DNA of 64,000 nucleotides from Micromonospora rubida (GTDB lineage: Bacteria; Actinomycetota; Actinomycetes; Mycobacteriales; Micromonosporaceae). The stretch lies in NCBI RefSeq assembly GCF_009908295.1, contig NZ_JAAALO010000001.1:620001-684000 (forward strand). Reading direction: 5' to 3'. The notes under the pieces were generated by a model that saw only the letters and a list, made by a program, of their open reading frames with translations, ran no database searches and was not told the DNA's origin. Positions 44,805 through 53,988 of this stretch are shown one piece after another; position 1 is the stretch's first letter; every line of letters starts with the position of its first letter. A program made the translations under genes and the position numbers.

Positions 44805-46928
44805 ATGCAGAACCCGATCAGCCCCGGGCGCCCCGCGCTGCCCTCGCCGTCGCGCCCGACCCGGCCCGCCCGCCGCCGCTGGCCGGCCCTCGCCGCGAGC
44901 CTGTTGCTCGTCACGGCGGCGTCGGCCACGGTCAGCCCACCGAGCGTCAGCGCGGCGACCACCAGCCCGGTCGCCGTCACCGTCAACGCGCGGGCGGGAC
45001 TGGCGACCGTGCCGGACACCGCGCTGGGCGTCAACCAGGCCATCTGGGACCAGAACCTGGGCACCGACGAGACGTCGGAGAAGCTGCGCGGCGCAGGCGT
45101 GCAGATGCTGCGGTACCCGGGTGGCTCGTACGCCGACATCTACCACTGGAAAACCCACACCGCCCCCGGCGGGTACGTCGCCCCGAACACCGACTTCGAC
45201 ACCTTCATGGCCGGGGCCCGGCGGGTCGGCGCCCAGCCGATGATCATCGCTAACTACGGCACCGGCACCCCGGCCGAGGCCGCCGAGTGGGTGCGGCACG
45301 CCAACGTGACCAAGGGCTACGGCGCGAAGTACTGGGCGGTCGGCAACGAGAACTACGGCAACGGCCACTACGGGTCGGCCTGGGAGGCCGACGACCACCC
45401 CGACAAGAGCGCCACCCAGTACGCCCGGCTGGTCGTCGACTACGCCGACGCGATGAAGGCGGTCGACCCCACCATCAAGGTCGGCGCGGTGCTGACCATG
45501 CCGGGGAACTGGCCGGACGGCATCACCGCCGGCAGCGACCCGGGGCCGTGGAACTCCACCGTGCTCTCGCTCGCCGGGCCGAAGATCGACTTCGTCGACG
45601 TGCACTGGTACCCGGGCGGCAGCGCCGCCGAGTCGCTGGCGCGCACCGGCCACATCGACGACGCCGCGCACCTGCTGCGGCAGCAGATCGCCAAGTACGC
45701 CGGGCCGAACTCGGGACGCATCGGCATCAGCTTCACCGAGCTGAACGTCGACGCGGGCCGGACCACCCAGCCGGGGGCCCTGTTCCTCGCCGACGCCTAC
45801 AGCGACCTGCTGGAGAACGGCGTCTTCACGGTGCAGTGGTGGAACGTGCACAACGGCATCGGCACGGTCTCGCAGGTGGCGGGGCACACCGACTACGGCG
45901 ACTTCGGCATCCTCTCCAGCGGGGGCTGCACCGCCGACGGGTCGGTCTGCGAGCCGCCGCTGAACACGCCGTTCGCGCCGTACCACGGGCTGTCCATGAT
46001 GAACCTGTTCGTCCGGGCCGGCGACCAGCTCGTCCGCGCCGGCACCGACCAGCCGCTGGTCACCGCGCACGCCGCGCGCCGGGCCAACGGGGACCTCGCG
46101 GTGCTGCTGGTGAACAAGGACCCGGACAACGCGCACCCGGTCGCCATCGACTACGCCGGGTTCACCCCGTCGGGCGCCGCGCCGACGGTGCACACCCACA
46201 CCAACGGCGCCACCGCCATCGCCACCGGCCAGTCGGGCAGCGCGACCAGCCGGGTCCTGCCGCCGTACTCGCTGACCACGCTCGTGCTGCGCCCGGCCGG
46301 CGCGGTCACCGGGCAGCCCGGCGCACCGGGCCGGCCCACCGCCGCCGCCGTCACCGACCGGGGCGCGACCATCTCCTGGCCCGCGGCCACCCCGGGCGGC
46401 AGCCCGATCGCCAAGTACGAGGTGTACCGGCAGAACGGGGCGGTCAGCGAGCAGCTCGGCGAGACCTCGGCGACCTCGCTCACGGTCGGCAACCTCGTCC
46501 CCGGCGGCAGGTACACGGTCAACGTGCTGACCCGGGACACCGCCGGCCGGGTGTCCTGGTCCTCGCCGCCACTCACCTTCACCACCGGCAGCCCCGCCAG
46601 CAGTTCGTGCGGTGTCCGCCTGACCGACACCTCGAACTGGGGCAACGGCTTCGTCGGCGCCGTCGACATCGTCAACAACGGGGCCGCCCCGATCAACGGC
46701 TGGACGCTCACCTGGACCTGGCCCACCACCTGGCAGCAGGTGAACAGCGGCTGGAGCGCGAACTGGGAGCAGGTCGGCCGGACCGTCCGGGTCACCAACA
46801 CCGCCGACAACCGGCAGATCGCCGGCGGCGGGGGCAGCACGAGCGCCGGCTTCGTCGGCGCGTACAGCGGCCCGAACGTGCCGCCGGCCGCGTTCACCCT
46901 CAACGGCGTCGTCTGCACCACCCTGTGA
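44805..46928 (+). CDS. Secreted GH-A-clan glycoside hydrolase (arabinofuranosidase-like) with FN3 and CBM2
   Basis: 707 residues. A long twin-Arg-like signal region (RRRWPALAASLLLVTAAS) ends near SAAT (~50). The catalytic TIM-barrel-like domain (about 55-400) has the acid/base Glu in YWAVGNENYGNG (Glu182) and a candidate nucleophile in FTELNVDAG (Glu312), the arrangement of GH51-type clan A enzymes. A beta-sandwich (about 400-500), an FN3 module (about 505-600) and a Cys-bounded CBM2 (about 605-707, with WGNGFVG, GWTLTW and SGWSANW) follow. AAGGA precedes the ATG. Likely hemicellulose degradation; exact GH family is moderately sure. Confidence 0.85.
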   Translation: MQNPISPGRPALPSPSRPTRPARRRWPALAASLLLVTAASATVSPPSVSAATTSPVAVTVNARAGLATVPDTALGVNQAIWDQNLGTDETSEKLRGAGVQMLRYPGGSYADIYHWKTHTAPGGYVAPNTDFDTFMAGARRVGAQPMIIANYGTGTPAEAAEWVRHANVTKGYGAKYWAVGNENYGNGHYGSAWEADDHPDKSATQYARLVVDYADAMKAVDPTIKVGAVLTMPGNWPDGITAGSDPGPWNSTVLSLAGPKIDFVDVHWYPGGSAAESLARTGHIDDAAHLLRQQIAKYAGPNSGRIGISFTELNVDAGRTTQPGALFLADAYSDLLENGVFTVQWWNVHNGIGTVSQVAGHTDYGDFGILSSGGCTADGSVCEPPLNTPFAPYHGLSMMNLFVRAGDQLVRAGTDQPLVTAHAARRANGDLAVLLVNKDPDNAHPVAIDYAGFTPSGAAPTVHTHTNGATAIATGQSGSATSRVLPPYSLTTLVLRPAGAVTGQPGAPGRPTAAAVTDRGATISWPAATPGGSPIAKYEVYRQNGAVSEQLGETSATSLTVGNLVPGGRYTVNVLTRDTAGRVSWSSPPLTFTTGSPASSSCGVRLTDTSNWGNGFVGAVDIVNNGAAPINGWTLTWTWPTTWQQVNSGWSANWEQVGRTVRVTNTADNRQIAGGGGSTSAGFVGAYSGPNVPPAAFTLNGVVCTTL

Positions 46929-47077
46929 CGTCGCCGTCGGCCCGGGCCCGGCACCCGCCGGTCCCGGGCCGACGGTCTCACCCCGGCGGGTGCGGCCCCA
47001 GGGCCCCGGGCCCTCACCCCGTACACCACCACCAGGAGCGCCATTTCGACGCCAGGCCGGATCATGACTGACACATG

Positions 47078-47131
47078 GGAGATCTTGGAAGGAAGTGGCC
47101 CCTGGAAGGGCCACTTCCTTCCAAGATCTCC
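47078..47131. terminator. Perfect 24-base-pair hairpin between convergent genes
   Basis: A 24-base arm (core GATCTTGGAAGGAAGTGGCC at 47081-47100) is followed by a six-base loop (CTGGAA) and an exact complement. It lies 150 bases after the glycoside hydrolase and 74 bases before the end of the minus-strand epimerase gene, so it can stop transcription from both sides. It is unusually long and, unlike neighbouring hairpins, not GC-saturated. Confidence 0.75.
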
Positions 47132-47204
47132 GGTCATCCTAATGGGCGGGACGACATTCCTGGGAGGTGGACAACTTCGGGCGAGTTCGGCGGGGCGGCG
47201 GCGA

Positions 47205-48188
47205 TCAGCGCGGCGGGACGGGGCTCCCGTGAGGGCGGGACCGGGGCGGGACGCCCAGGTGGTCGCCGAAGCGGTGAGCTGGCCGGTAGCCCTGCGCGCG
47301 CGCCCGGCTGATGTCCAGCACCATGGCCCGGGCGAGCTGGTCGACGGCGTACCGGGTCAGCACCGGCGCGCGGCAGGTCAGCCGGGACAACGCGGTCGCC
47401 GCGCCCGCCGCACCGGCGGCCAGGCCCACCGGCAGGTGCAGGAGCCGGGCCGGGGCACCCGTCGCGGCGAGCACCCCGCGCAGCACGGCATCACGCCAGT
47501 ACGGTCGGTCGTCGGCGATGTTGTAGGCGCCGGCAGGCCAACCGGTCGCCGCCAAACAGGCGTCGGCGAGATTCTCCACGGCGGTGAGGCTGAGCCGCAC
47601 ATCCGGGCCGGGCACCGGCAGCCAGCCGCCCCGGCGGGCCCGCAGCAGGCGGGGCAGCAGGTGCGGGTCGCCGGGCCCGTACACGGCGCGGGGGCGCAGC
47701 ACGACGGCCCCGGCCGCCAGTGCGAGCCGCTCCCCGGCGGCCTTGGTGCGCCCGTACGCGGAGAGCTGCCCGTCAACCGGGTGGTCCTCGGTGACCAGGG
47801 CCGCTCCCCCGGGCCGGTAGACGCTGGCGCTGCTCACCCAGACCAGCGGGCGGCCCCCGGCGGCGGCGAGCAGCCGGGCGGTGCCGTCCACGTTGACGGC
47901 CCGGTAGGCGCGCTCGGCCGCCGGGCCGGGCACCGGGTCGCCGACTGCCGCGGCGAGGTGGATGACCAGGTCGGCCCCGGCGAGGTCGGGCACGTCGCGG
48001 CCGGCGTCCCACGGCACGTGCCGGCCCACCGGGCCGGGTCGCCGGCCGAGGCAGCGCACCCGGGCCCCGGCCGCCTCGGCGGCTCGCGCCACGGCCGACC
48101 CGCAGAACCCGCTCGCACCGGTGACCACCACCTCGGCGCCGTCGAGATTCGCCAACCCGCCGTGATCGTCGGTCCCGGTGCGGTTCAC
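47205..48188 (-). CDS. NAD(P)-dependent epimerase/dehydratase (3-beta-HSD/OleD-like reductase)
   Basis: 327 residues, extended short-chain dehydrogenase. The nucleotide-binding motif is VTGASGFCGSAV (GxxGxxG), with VNVDGTARLL, a catalytic YGRTK (YxxxK) and the upstream WVSSASVY Ser. In head-to-head olefin and beta-lactone pathways an enzyme of this type (OleD) reduces the beta-keto group of the OleA product. The GTG at 48186-48188 overlaps the P450 stop (GTGA). It is the last gene of a five-gene cassette, and a strong hairpin lies downstream. The OleD role is inferred from the cassette. Confidence 0.82.
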   Translation of the reverse strand: MNRTGTDDHGGLANLDGAEVVVTGASGFCGSAVARAAEAAGARVRCLGRRPGPVGRHVPWDAGRDVPDLAGADLVIHLAAAVGDPVPGPAAERAYRAVNVDGTARLLAAAGGRPLVWVSSASVYRPGGAALVTEDHPVDGQLSAYGRTKAAGERLALAAGAVVLRPRAVYGPGDPHLLPRLLRARRGGWLPVPGPDVRLSLTAVENLADACLAATGWPAGAYNIADDRPYWRDAVLRGVLAATGAPARLLHLPVGLAAGAAGAATALSRLTCRAPVLTRYAVDQLARAMVLDISRARAQGYRPAHRFGDHLGVPPRSRPHGSPVPPR

Positions 48189-49381
48189 CGGCCCGCCCGG
48201 ATCACCAGGCGCGCCCAGCCGGGCAGCGCCGCGCGCCCGTCGGCGCGGGCCCGCACCACGACCGGCCGGTGCGGTGCCAGGGCGGCGAGGGTGTCGGCGA
48301 GCTGCGCACGGGCCAGCCGGGCACCCGGGCAGGAGTGCGGGCCGGCGCCGAACACGAGCCGGGCGGTCCGGGCCGGTGCCGGCGCGGCGCAGTCCGGCCC
48401 GGCGCGGTGCGCCCCGGCGGCGTGCCGGGCGACCAGCAGCAGCCGGTCCCCGGCCCGAACCGGGCAGCCGGCCACGGTCGCGGCCCCGGCGGCGACCCGG
48501 GGCAGCACCGGGCTCGGCGCGGTGACCCGCAGCAGCTCGTCGACCAGGACGTCCCGGCTGCCGGCCGCGTCGGCCCGGTCCCACAGCCGGTCGTCGGCGC
48601 ACCAGGCGACGGCGCGCGGGATGCCGGACACGGTGGTGTTGACCGCGGCGAGCGCCAGCATGCCGGCCAGGCCGGCGTCCTCCGGCGGCAGGTCGAGCAG
48701 CTCGGCCAGGTCGGCGACGGCCCGGCTTGCGGCGCGGGCCCGCCCGGGTGGGCGCGGGCCGGGGAGCTGCTCGGCGGCGGTCGCGGCGGCGGCGCGGCGG
48801 GCCGCCGTGGCCAGCGCGACCGGGTCGGCGGCCACCCCGAACAGCGCCGCCGTGGTGGCGCCGGCCAGCTCGGCGACCACCGGCACCAGGTCTACCGGTT
48901 CGCCGTCGGCCAGCGGGGCCAGCCGCCGCCGCAGCAGCGCCGTCCAGACCGGACGCAGCCGGGCCACCCCGGCGGGCCCGAGGCCGTCGGTGAGGGTGCG
49001 GCGGGCCTGCCGGTGCTCGGTGCCCTCCTGGTCGAAGAGGAGACCATCGGTGCCGAGCCGGTGGGCGGTGCCGCCGACCGTGCCGGCGGCGGCCCGGTCC
49101 AGGGGGGTCCGGAGGAGCGCGTCGAGGTAGCCGTCCGGGTCGTGCACCACGAGCGTCCGCCCCAGCCGCACCGCCGGCCAGCGCCGGGTGGCCGCGAGCA
49201 GGGTGAACAGCACCGGGTACCGCCGCAGGTAGACCCGGCGGTCCCGGCGTCGTCCCCGGCTCGGCGCCGGGCGCCGCGCGTCCCGGGCGGGGGCGTCGGC
49301 CGGCCCGTCAGCCACGGCGTCGACCGTCCACCAGGGCTCGCCCACGCGTCCGGCGCGGGCGCCCCCTCGCCGGTCAGCCAC
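48185..49381 (-). CDS. Cytochrome P450
   Basis: About 398 residues. The heme-binding loop FGAGPHSCPGARLARAQL holds the Cys ligand, the K-helix ExxR is in VDELLRV, and the I-helix has a Thr pair (AAVNTTVSG). Size and soluble N-terminus fit bacterial class I P450s. The GTG at 49379-49381 overlaps the ligase stop by eight bases; another in-frame GTG at 49315 is possible, as the surrounding sequence is locally repeated. It probably hydroxylates the lipid or aglycone made by the neighbouring OleA-like and ligase enzymes. Confidence 0.85.
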   Translation of the reverse strand: MADRRGGARAGRVGEPWWTVDAVADGPADAPARDARRPAPSRGRRRDRRVYLRRYPVLFTLLAATRRWPAVRLGRTLVVHDPDGYLDALLRTPLDRAAAGTVGGTAHRLGTDGLLFDQEGTEHRQARRTLTDGLGPAGVARLRPVWTALLRRRLAPLADGEPVDLVPVVAELAGATTAALFGVAADPVALATAARRAAAATAAEQLPGPRPPGRARAASRAVADLAELLDLPPEDAGLAGMLALAAVNTTVSGIPRAVAWCADDRLWDRADAAGSRDVLVDELLRVTAPSPVLPRVAAGAATVAGCPVRAGDRLLLVARHAAGAHRAGPDCAAPAPARTARLVFGAGPHSCPGARLARAQLADTLAALAPHRPVVVRARADGRAALPGWARLVIRAGR

Positions 49382-50864
49382 GGCGTCGTCCGCCCGCCGG
49401 GGCACGCCGGTCGGTCGCAGCGGCGGCGAGGGTGGCCGCGGCGGCCCGGTCCGGCTTGCGGGAACGGCCCTTGGTCGGCACCGGGGCGAAGACCAGCGAG
49501 TCGGGCCGGGCGGCATCCATCCGGGCCAGGACCGGGCCGAGTGCGGCCCGCAGCCGGCCCGGGTCGGCCCCGGGCTCGGGTTCGACGACGGCGACGAGGC
49601 GTTCGTCGCCGTCCTCGGCCGGCACGCCGACCAGGACCGCCAGGTTGACCCCGGGTACGTGCAGGGCCGGCTCGTAGAGGCCGGGGTAGATGTTCTCCGC
49701 GCCGCGCAGGATCATGTCCTTGCTCCGTCCGGCGAGGACGATCCGGTCGCCGTCGAGCCGGGCGACGTCGCCGGTGTCCACCCAGTCGTTCGGCTCCTCG
49801 CCGAGGTAGCGATGCGCCTGCCCGGGCCCGGCGAGCAGCAGCCGCCCGTCCGGCCCGACCCGGGTCCGCACGCCCGGCAGCGGCACACCGACGAGGTCCC
49901 CCGCGCCGGTGAAGGCGGCCTTCTCGCTCGCCTCGACGGCGGCGGCCGGGAAGAGCTCGGTCAGGGCGTACACCCCCCACGCCTGCGCGGCCCCGGCCCG
50001 GCGGGTGCGGTCGAGCAGGGCGGCGCTCACCGGTGCCGAGCCGCTGTAGAACCGGCCGCAGAGTCGGGGCCGGTGCGCCAGCAGCGCCCGCAGCTGGGGC
50101 GGGGTGAGGTAGCTGGCCTGCGGTCGCAGCCGGGCCACCTGCCGGGCGAGCACCCGGGCGGAACGGGCCGGCAGGGCGACGGGTGCGCCGCTGGCCAGGG
50201 TGGGCACGAGCACGAAGAACGTGCCGCCGAGCACCGGGGAGTCGGGGCGCGGTCGGACCAGGTCGACGACGGCGCGCATCCCGGCATCCAGCCCGGCCCG
50301 CCGGTGGACCACCGCCCGGGGTCGGCTGGTCGTGCCCGAGGTGAAGATGATGACGGCGTCGCCATCGTGGCCGGTGCGGTCGGGGGTCGGCCCCGACCGG
50401 GGTCGCAGCGCCGGGGCGCAGCCGGGCAGCCGGGGGCCGGCGGTGCGCACCGGCCCGAGGTCGGCCAGCCGGGGCAGGGCCAGCCGGGCCCGACCGGCCA
50501 GCGGACGCGCCCACCCGGCGACCGCCTGCGCCGCCGCGTCGGCGACGACGAGGGCGGGTCGGGCCAGGGCCAACCGCGCGGTGAGCACCTCCGGGCCGGC
50601 GCTGGGGTCGAGGACCGCCACCCGCAGCCCGAGCCGGTGCGCGGCGAGCATCACCGACAGCGCCCGGGGGCCGGGGCGCACCGCCACCCCGAGGGTGTCC
50701 CCGGCGACCAGGCCGTGGTGGTGCAGTGCGGCGGCGTACCCGTCGGCGAGGTCGGCCAGCTCGCCCCGGGTGGCGCGGATCCGGGGCCGGCCGGAGCGGC
50801 CCGAGGTGAGCACCGCCGGACGGTCCGAATGGCGGCGCAGCGCGGCGGCCAGCTCGTCGAGCAT
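49374..50864 (-). CDS. AMP-dependent acyl ligase (OleC-like position)
   Basis: 496 residues of the ANL adenylate-forming superfamily. The P-loop is IIFTSGTTSRPRAVVH, the A5-like motif is GVYALTE, A7/A8 are WVDTGDVARLDGDRIVLAGR with SKDMILRGAENIYP, and a C-terminal catalytic Lys is plausible in VPTKGRSRK. In ole pathways the ANL enzyme OleC closes a beta-hydroxy acid to a beta-lactone; here the same place in the cassette suggests that or plain acyl activation. The A8 region resembles acyl-CoA ligases more than typical OleC. The ATG follows AGGAG at about 12 bases. Confidence 0.82.
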   Translation of the reverse strand: MLDELAAALRRHSDRPAVLTSGRSGRPRIRATRGELADLADGYAAALHHHGLVAGDTLGVAVRPGPRALSVMLAAHRLGLRVAVLDPSAGPEVLTARLALARPALVVADAAAQAVAGWARPLAGRARLALPRLADLGPVRTAGPRLPGCAPALRPRSGPTPDRTGHDGDAVIIFTSGTTSRPRAVVHRRAGLDAGMRAVVDLVRPRPDSPVLGGTFFVLVPTLASGAPVALPARSARVLARQVARLRPQASYLTPPQLRALLAHRPRLCGRFYSGSAPVSAALLDRTRRAGAAQAWGVYALTELFPAAAVEASEKAAFTGAGDLVGVPLPGVRTRVGPDGRLLLAGPGQAHRYLGEEPNDWVDTGDVARLDGDRIVLAGRSKDMILRGAENIYPGLYEPALHVPGVNLAVLVGVPAEDGDERLVAVVEPEPGADPGRLRAALGPVLARMDAARPDSLVFAPVPTKGRSRKPDRAAAATLAAAATDRRAPAGGRRRG

Positions 50865-50896
50865 CGGGAACTCGCTCTCCTGAAGGGGATGGGGGG

Positions 50897-51634
50897 TCAG
50901 CGAGGGTCCGGGGAGAGCCGGCCGCTGCCCCGGTCCAGGTACCAGGCGGCGGTGCGGCGCAGGCCGTACGCCCGCAGCCGGCGGGTCGAGTTCTCCACCA
51001 CCATCGTCCGGTCGTGCACGATTGCGTCGGTGTGCCGGCGTACCCGGTTGAGGAACTCCCGGTCGGTCGGCGACGGGCGGCGGGGCATGCCGCCGACGCC
51101 GAGGTACGCGGCCGGGGTGATGGCCATGTTGTTGCCCGCGTGCATCCGGTAGGGGGCCCGGTAGCCGGGCCCCCGGTGCGCGGGCCGCAGCCGGCCGAAG
51201 GTGGTGGCGACGGCCACCAGGCAGCGGAACACGGCCCGGCCGAACGGCCCATGCTCGTCGCGGCGGGCCTCGATCCGGCCGCAGGCCATCGCCGCGCCGC
51301 CGGTGAGCGTGCGGCGGGCCGCCGCCACCCAGCCGGGCCGGGGCAGGCAGTCGGCGTCGGTACGGGCCAGCAGCGTCGCCCCGTGCGCGATGGCGTGCCG
51401 GAAACCGGTGTCCACGGCGGCGCCGACGCCCCGCTGCCGCTCCTCGACCAGCCGGGTCGGCACCGGCGACCGGGCGGCGAACCGGCGGACCGCCTCGGCG
51501 GTGCCGTCGGTGGAGGCGTTGTCCACCACCAGCAGGGTGAAGTCGAGATCGGTCTGCCGGGACAGCGCGTCCAGGGTGGCCCCGATCCGGGCGGCCTCGT
51601 TGTAGGCGGGCACCACCACCCACAGCGCGGTCAC
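50897..51634 (-). CDS. Family 2 glycosyltransferase
   Basis: 245 residues. GT-A fold with WVVVPAYNEAARIGATLDAL at the N-terminus, DNASTDGTAEAVRRF and the metal-binding DADCLPRPGW motif, ending with a short helix-rich tail and no membrane segment. The GTG at 51632-51634 overlaps the thiolase stop (GTGA). In this cassette it would attach a sugar to the hydroxylated lipid or polar head, but the donor and acceptor cannot be read from sequence. Confidence 0.85.
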   Translation of the reverse strand: MTALWVVVPAYNEAARIGATLDALSRQTDLDFTLLVVDNASTDGTAEAVRRFAARSPVPTRLVEERQRGVGAAVDTGFRHAIAHGATLLARTDADCLPRPGWVAAARRTLTGGAAMACGRIEARRDEHGPFGRAVFRCLVAVATTFGRLRPAHRGPGYRAPYRMHAGNNMAITPAAYLGVGGMPRRPSPTDREFLNRVRRHTDAIVHDRTMVVENSTRRLRAYGLRRTAAWYLDRGSGRLSPDPR

Positions 51635-52662
51635 GACTTCTCCCAGACCATGGTCATCACGCTGACGCCGCCGCCGAGGCCGATGAACAGCACCCGGTCG
51701 CCGGGGCGCAGCCCGGCGTCGACGCGGGCGAGCTGCACGCCGAGCGTGGCGCTGGCCAGGTTGCCCAGCTCGGCCACGGTGATCTCCAGCTTGTCCCGGG
51801 GCACGCCGGTCACCTCGACGAACCGGTCCAGGTAGGGCAGGGTGACCTGGTGGACCAGCACCCGGGCGTAGTCGGCCCAGTCCAGACCGGTGCGGTGCCG
51901 GACCCGGTGCAGGATGTCCGTGCCGATCTTCTCGAACACGTCGCGCAGCGCCCGCCCGTCGCCGGTGAAGTAGGTGTGCTCGTCGCCCCGGGGATGCCGG
52001 GAGCCGCCGCCGGGGATGCCGCCCACCGTCCAGTGCTCGGACCAGGTCTCGGTGTCGACGTCGACGATCCCGCCCCGGGCGACCGGCTCCACCAGCACGG
52101 CGGCCCCGGCGTCGCCGAACGTGTAGCCGGCAAAGGCGGTGCGGGCCTGGTCGAGGTCGGTGAGCTGCCAGCGCATCGCCCGGGTCGGTGTCTCGCCGGT
52201 CACCACCAGGGCACGCCGGGCGCGGCCGGCGAGAACGGCCGACCTGGCCAGGTCGATGCCGTTGAGGAAACTGTTGCAGGCGTTGGTCACGTCGAGGGCG
52301 TGCGCCCGGCCGCCCAGCTCCGCCTGCACGATGTGGGCGGTGGCCGGCTCGACGACGTCCCGGCTGGCGGAGGCGAACAGCAGCAGGTCCACCTCCTCCG
52401 GTTCGCGGCCGGCGGCGGCGAGCGCCTGCCGGGCGGCGCGGACCGCCAGGGTCGAGGCGTACTCCCCGTCGCCGGCCATCCGGCGGGAGGAGATGCCGGT
52501 CATCCGCGACAGCAGCCCGTCCGGCAGGTGCAGGCCGCTGGCCTCGGCGATGCGGCGGTGCAGTTCGGCGGTGGGCACGACCTGATCGGGCAGGCTGGCG
52601 CCGACGGCGGTGATGCCCACTCGTTCCCGGGCGGAAGACGACGCTGACGTGGGGGCGATCAT
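51631..52662 (-). CDS. 3-oxoacyl-ACP synthase III-like thiolase (OleA-like)
   Basis: 343 residues. The thiolase fold is clear: nucleophile Cys129 in TNACNSFLNG, catalytic His in VHQVTLPYLDRF, Asn in ELGNLASATLGVQLA and the C-terminal GLGGGVSVMTMVW. OleA enzymes condense two fatty acyl-CoAs head to head into a beta-keto acid, while FabH uses malonyl-ACP; the cassette (ligase plus NAD reductase) favours OleA. The ATG at 52662 is chosen by comparison with family length; an earlier ATG at 52713 is possible. First gene of the cassette. Confidence 0.82.
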   Translation of the reverse strand: MIAPTSASSSARERVGITAVGASLPDQVVPTAELHRRIAEASGLHLPDGLLSRMTGISSRRMAGDGEYASTLAVRAARQALAAAGREPEEVDLLLFASASRDVVEPATAHIVQAELGGRAHALDVTNACNSFLNGIDLARSAVLAGRARRALVVTGETPTRAMRWQLTDLDQARTAFAGYTFGDAGAAVLVEPVARGGIVDVDTETWSEHWTVGGIPGGGSRHPRGDEHTYFTGDGRALRDVFEKIGTDILHRVRHRTGLDWADYARVLVHQVTLPYLDRFVEVTGVPRDKLEITVAELGNLASATLGVQLARVDAGLRPGDRVLFIGLGGGVSVMTMVWEKS

Positions 52663-52740
52663 GCGTTGAGCTTGCCCAACGCCGTCGGCGGGCGGATGAG
52701 TAGGGGTGCTCATGTTCGCCTGGCGGTGGCCCGGCCACGT

Positions 52741-52778
52741 CACCGCCACCGCCCGGGCCCGGCCGCGCGGTGGCGGTG
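52741..52778 (-). terminator. Hairpin downstream of the propeller-protein gene
   Basis: Perfect 12-base-pair stem (CACCGCCACCGC and its complement) with a 14-base GC-rich loop, 62 bases downstream of the minus-strand gene ending at 52840 and upstream of the OleA-like start. It insulates the cassette from its upstream neighbour. Confidence 0.6.
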
Positions 52779-52839
52779 GACGGGCCCGGGCGGGCGTCGG
52801 GCGTGGCCGTTCCGCGAACGGGTCGCGGGCTACGCCGGC

Positions 52840-53988
52840 CTACCGGTAGAGGGTGATCGCGACCTCGGCGCCGTACTCGATCGGCTGGGTGAGCGGCAGC
52901 GTGAAGGGATCGCCCCACCACGGCGGCGGGGGCGGCGGCCGGCGCCACCACCAGTACAGCCACCACCAGAGGTCGTTGCCGCACCAGGCCGAGTAGAGGT
53001 AGTCGTCGACGGCCACGATCGCCAGCGGGCCGCCCGGCTTGGCGGCACCGGCCGCCGTCGTCACCGACTGCTGCCACCCGCCGGCCATGTTGGTCACCAC
53101 CCGGACCGCGCCGTCGGAGCCGGCGAAGAACACGTTCGACGGGCCGCCGGTGAACTGCGCCGCCGCGAGGCGGGCGCCGGCCGGGGCCGCGCCGGCACCG
53201 GTGATCGCCACCGGCTGCCAGGGTTCGGGGCGCGGGCCGAAGGCGAAGCCCACCTGCCAGATCCGGCCGTCCAGCCCGGCGACGTACGCCTGCACCCCGG
53301 CCGTGGCGGCCACGGCGACCCCGCCGCCGGGCGGTGCCATGCCGGTCGGACCGGCCGGGATCGTCGCCCAGGTGCCGGCGGAGGTACGCCAGACCGAGGT
53401 CAGCGCGCCGTCGGCCCCCACGAAGACCACCCCCGGCATGGTGGACTGCCGGGTCGCGGCGACGACCGCCCCGGGCGGCGCGAGGCCGGGCGCGGACACC
53501 CGCTGGGGGCCGCCGCCGGGCCGCACCTGGCGGTTGTAGGAGGCGCTGTAGATCGCCCCGTCGGTGCCGGCGAAGAAGACGTGCAGGTAACCGGCCGAGT
53601 CGGTCACCGCGCTCACCCTGGCCCCGGGCGGGGCGAGGCCGGCCGCCCCGTCCCGGTACACGCTGATGTTGGAGGTGGCCGAGCTGGTCACGGCGGCGAC
53701 GAGCCCGCCCTGGGTGCCGATGACGAACGCGGCGACGTTGCCGTCCGGCTGCCGGGCGGCGGCGACGCCCGCGTTCGGCGGGGCAACGACCGTGCTGCCG
53801 AACGGGGTGATCCCGGCCGGCGATGCCAGGTAGAGGCGCCCGTCCTGGCCGACGGTGAAGCTGACGACCTGCGACGCCGCGGCCTGCGCGGCCCGCGCGG
53901 GTGGCGCCCCGGTCGGGGTGACGGCCAGAGCCAGTGCGGCTGCGACCGCCACCGCGACGCGGGGGCGCCGGAAGCGGGTGGGTATCAC
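52840..53988 (-). CDS. Secreted tectonin/PLL-like beta-propeller protein
   Basis: 382 residues. The signal peptide (VAVAVAAALALAVTPTGAPPARA) ends near residue 35. Five to six repeats of about 50 residues follow, each ending in a motif like VFFAGTDGAIYSA, YVAGLDGRIWQV or VFFAGSDGAVRVV, the pattern of tectonin or PLL-type propeller blades that bind sugars. The C-terminus is striking: WWWLYWWWRRPPPPPPWWGD. The GTG at 53988 has GGAGAGGA upstream; longer frames are rejected. Possible lectin or surface-binding role. Neighbouring genes do not indicate a partner. Confidence 0.75.
   Translation of the reverse strand: MIPTRFRRPRVAVAVAAALALAVTPTGAPPARAAQAAASQVVSFTVGQDGRLYLASPAGITPFGSTVVAPPNAGVAAARQPDGNVAAFVIGTQGGLVAAVTSSATSNISVYRDGAAGLAPPGARVSAVTDSAGYLHVFFAGTDGAIYSASYNRQVRPGGGPQRVSAPGLAPPGAVVAATRQSTMPGVVFVGADGALTSVWRTSAGTWATIPAGPTGMAPPGGGVAVAATAGVQAYVAGLDGRIWQVGFAFGPRPEPWQPVAITGAGAAPAGARLAAAQFTGGPSNVFFAGSDGAVRVVTNMAGGWQQSVTTAAGAAKPGGPLAIVAVDDYLYSAWCGNDLWWWLYWWWRRPPPPPPWWGDPFTLPLTQPIEYGAEVAITLYR

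Noticed and set aside
49308..49388. Near-duplicate 16-base stretch GTCAGCCACGGCGTCG with 65-base spacing as a transposon footprint
   Set aside because: Both copies are in or next to the P450 start region and the similarity is short. Chance or a small local duplication is enough; it matters only for choosing the start codon.
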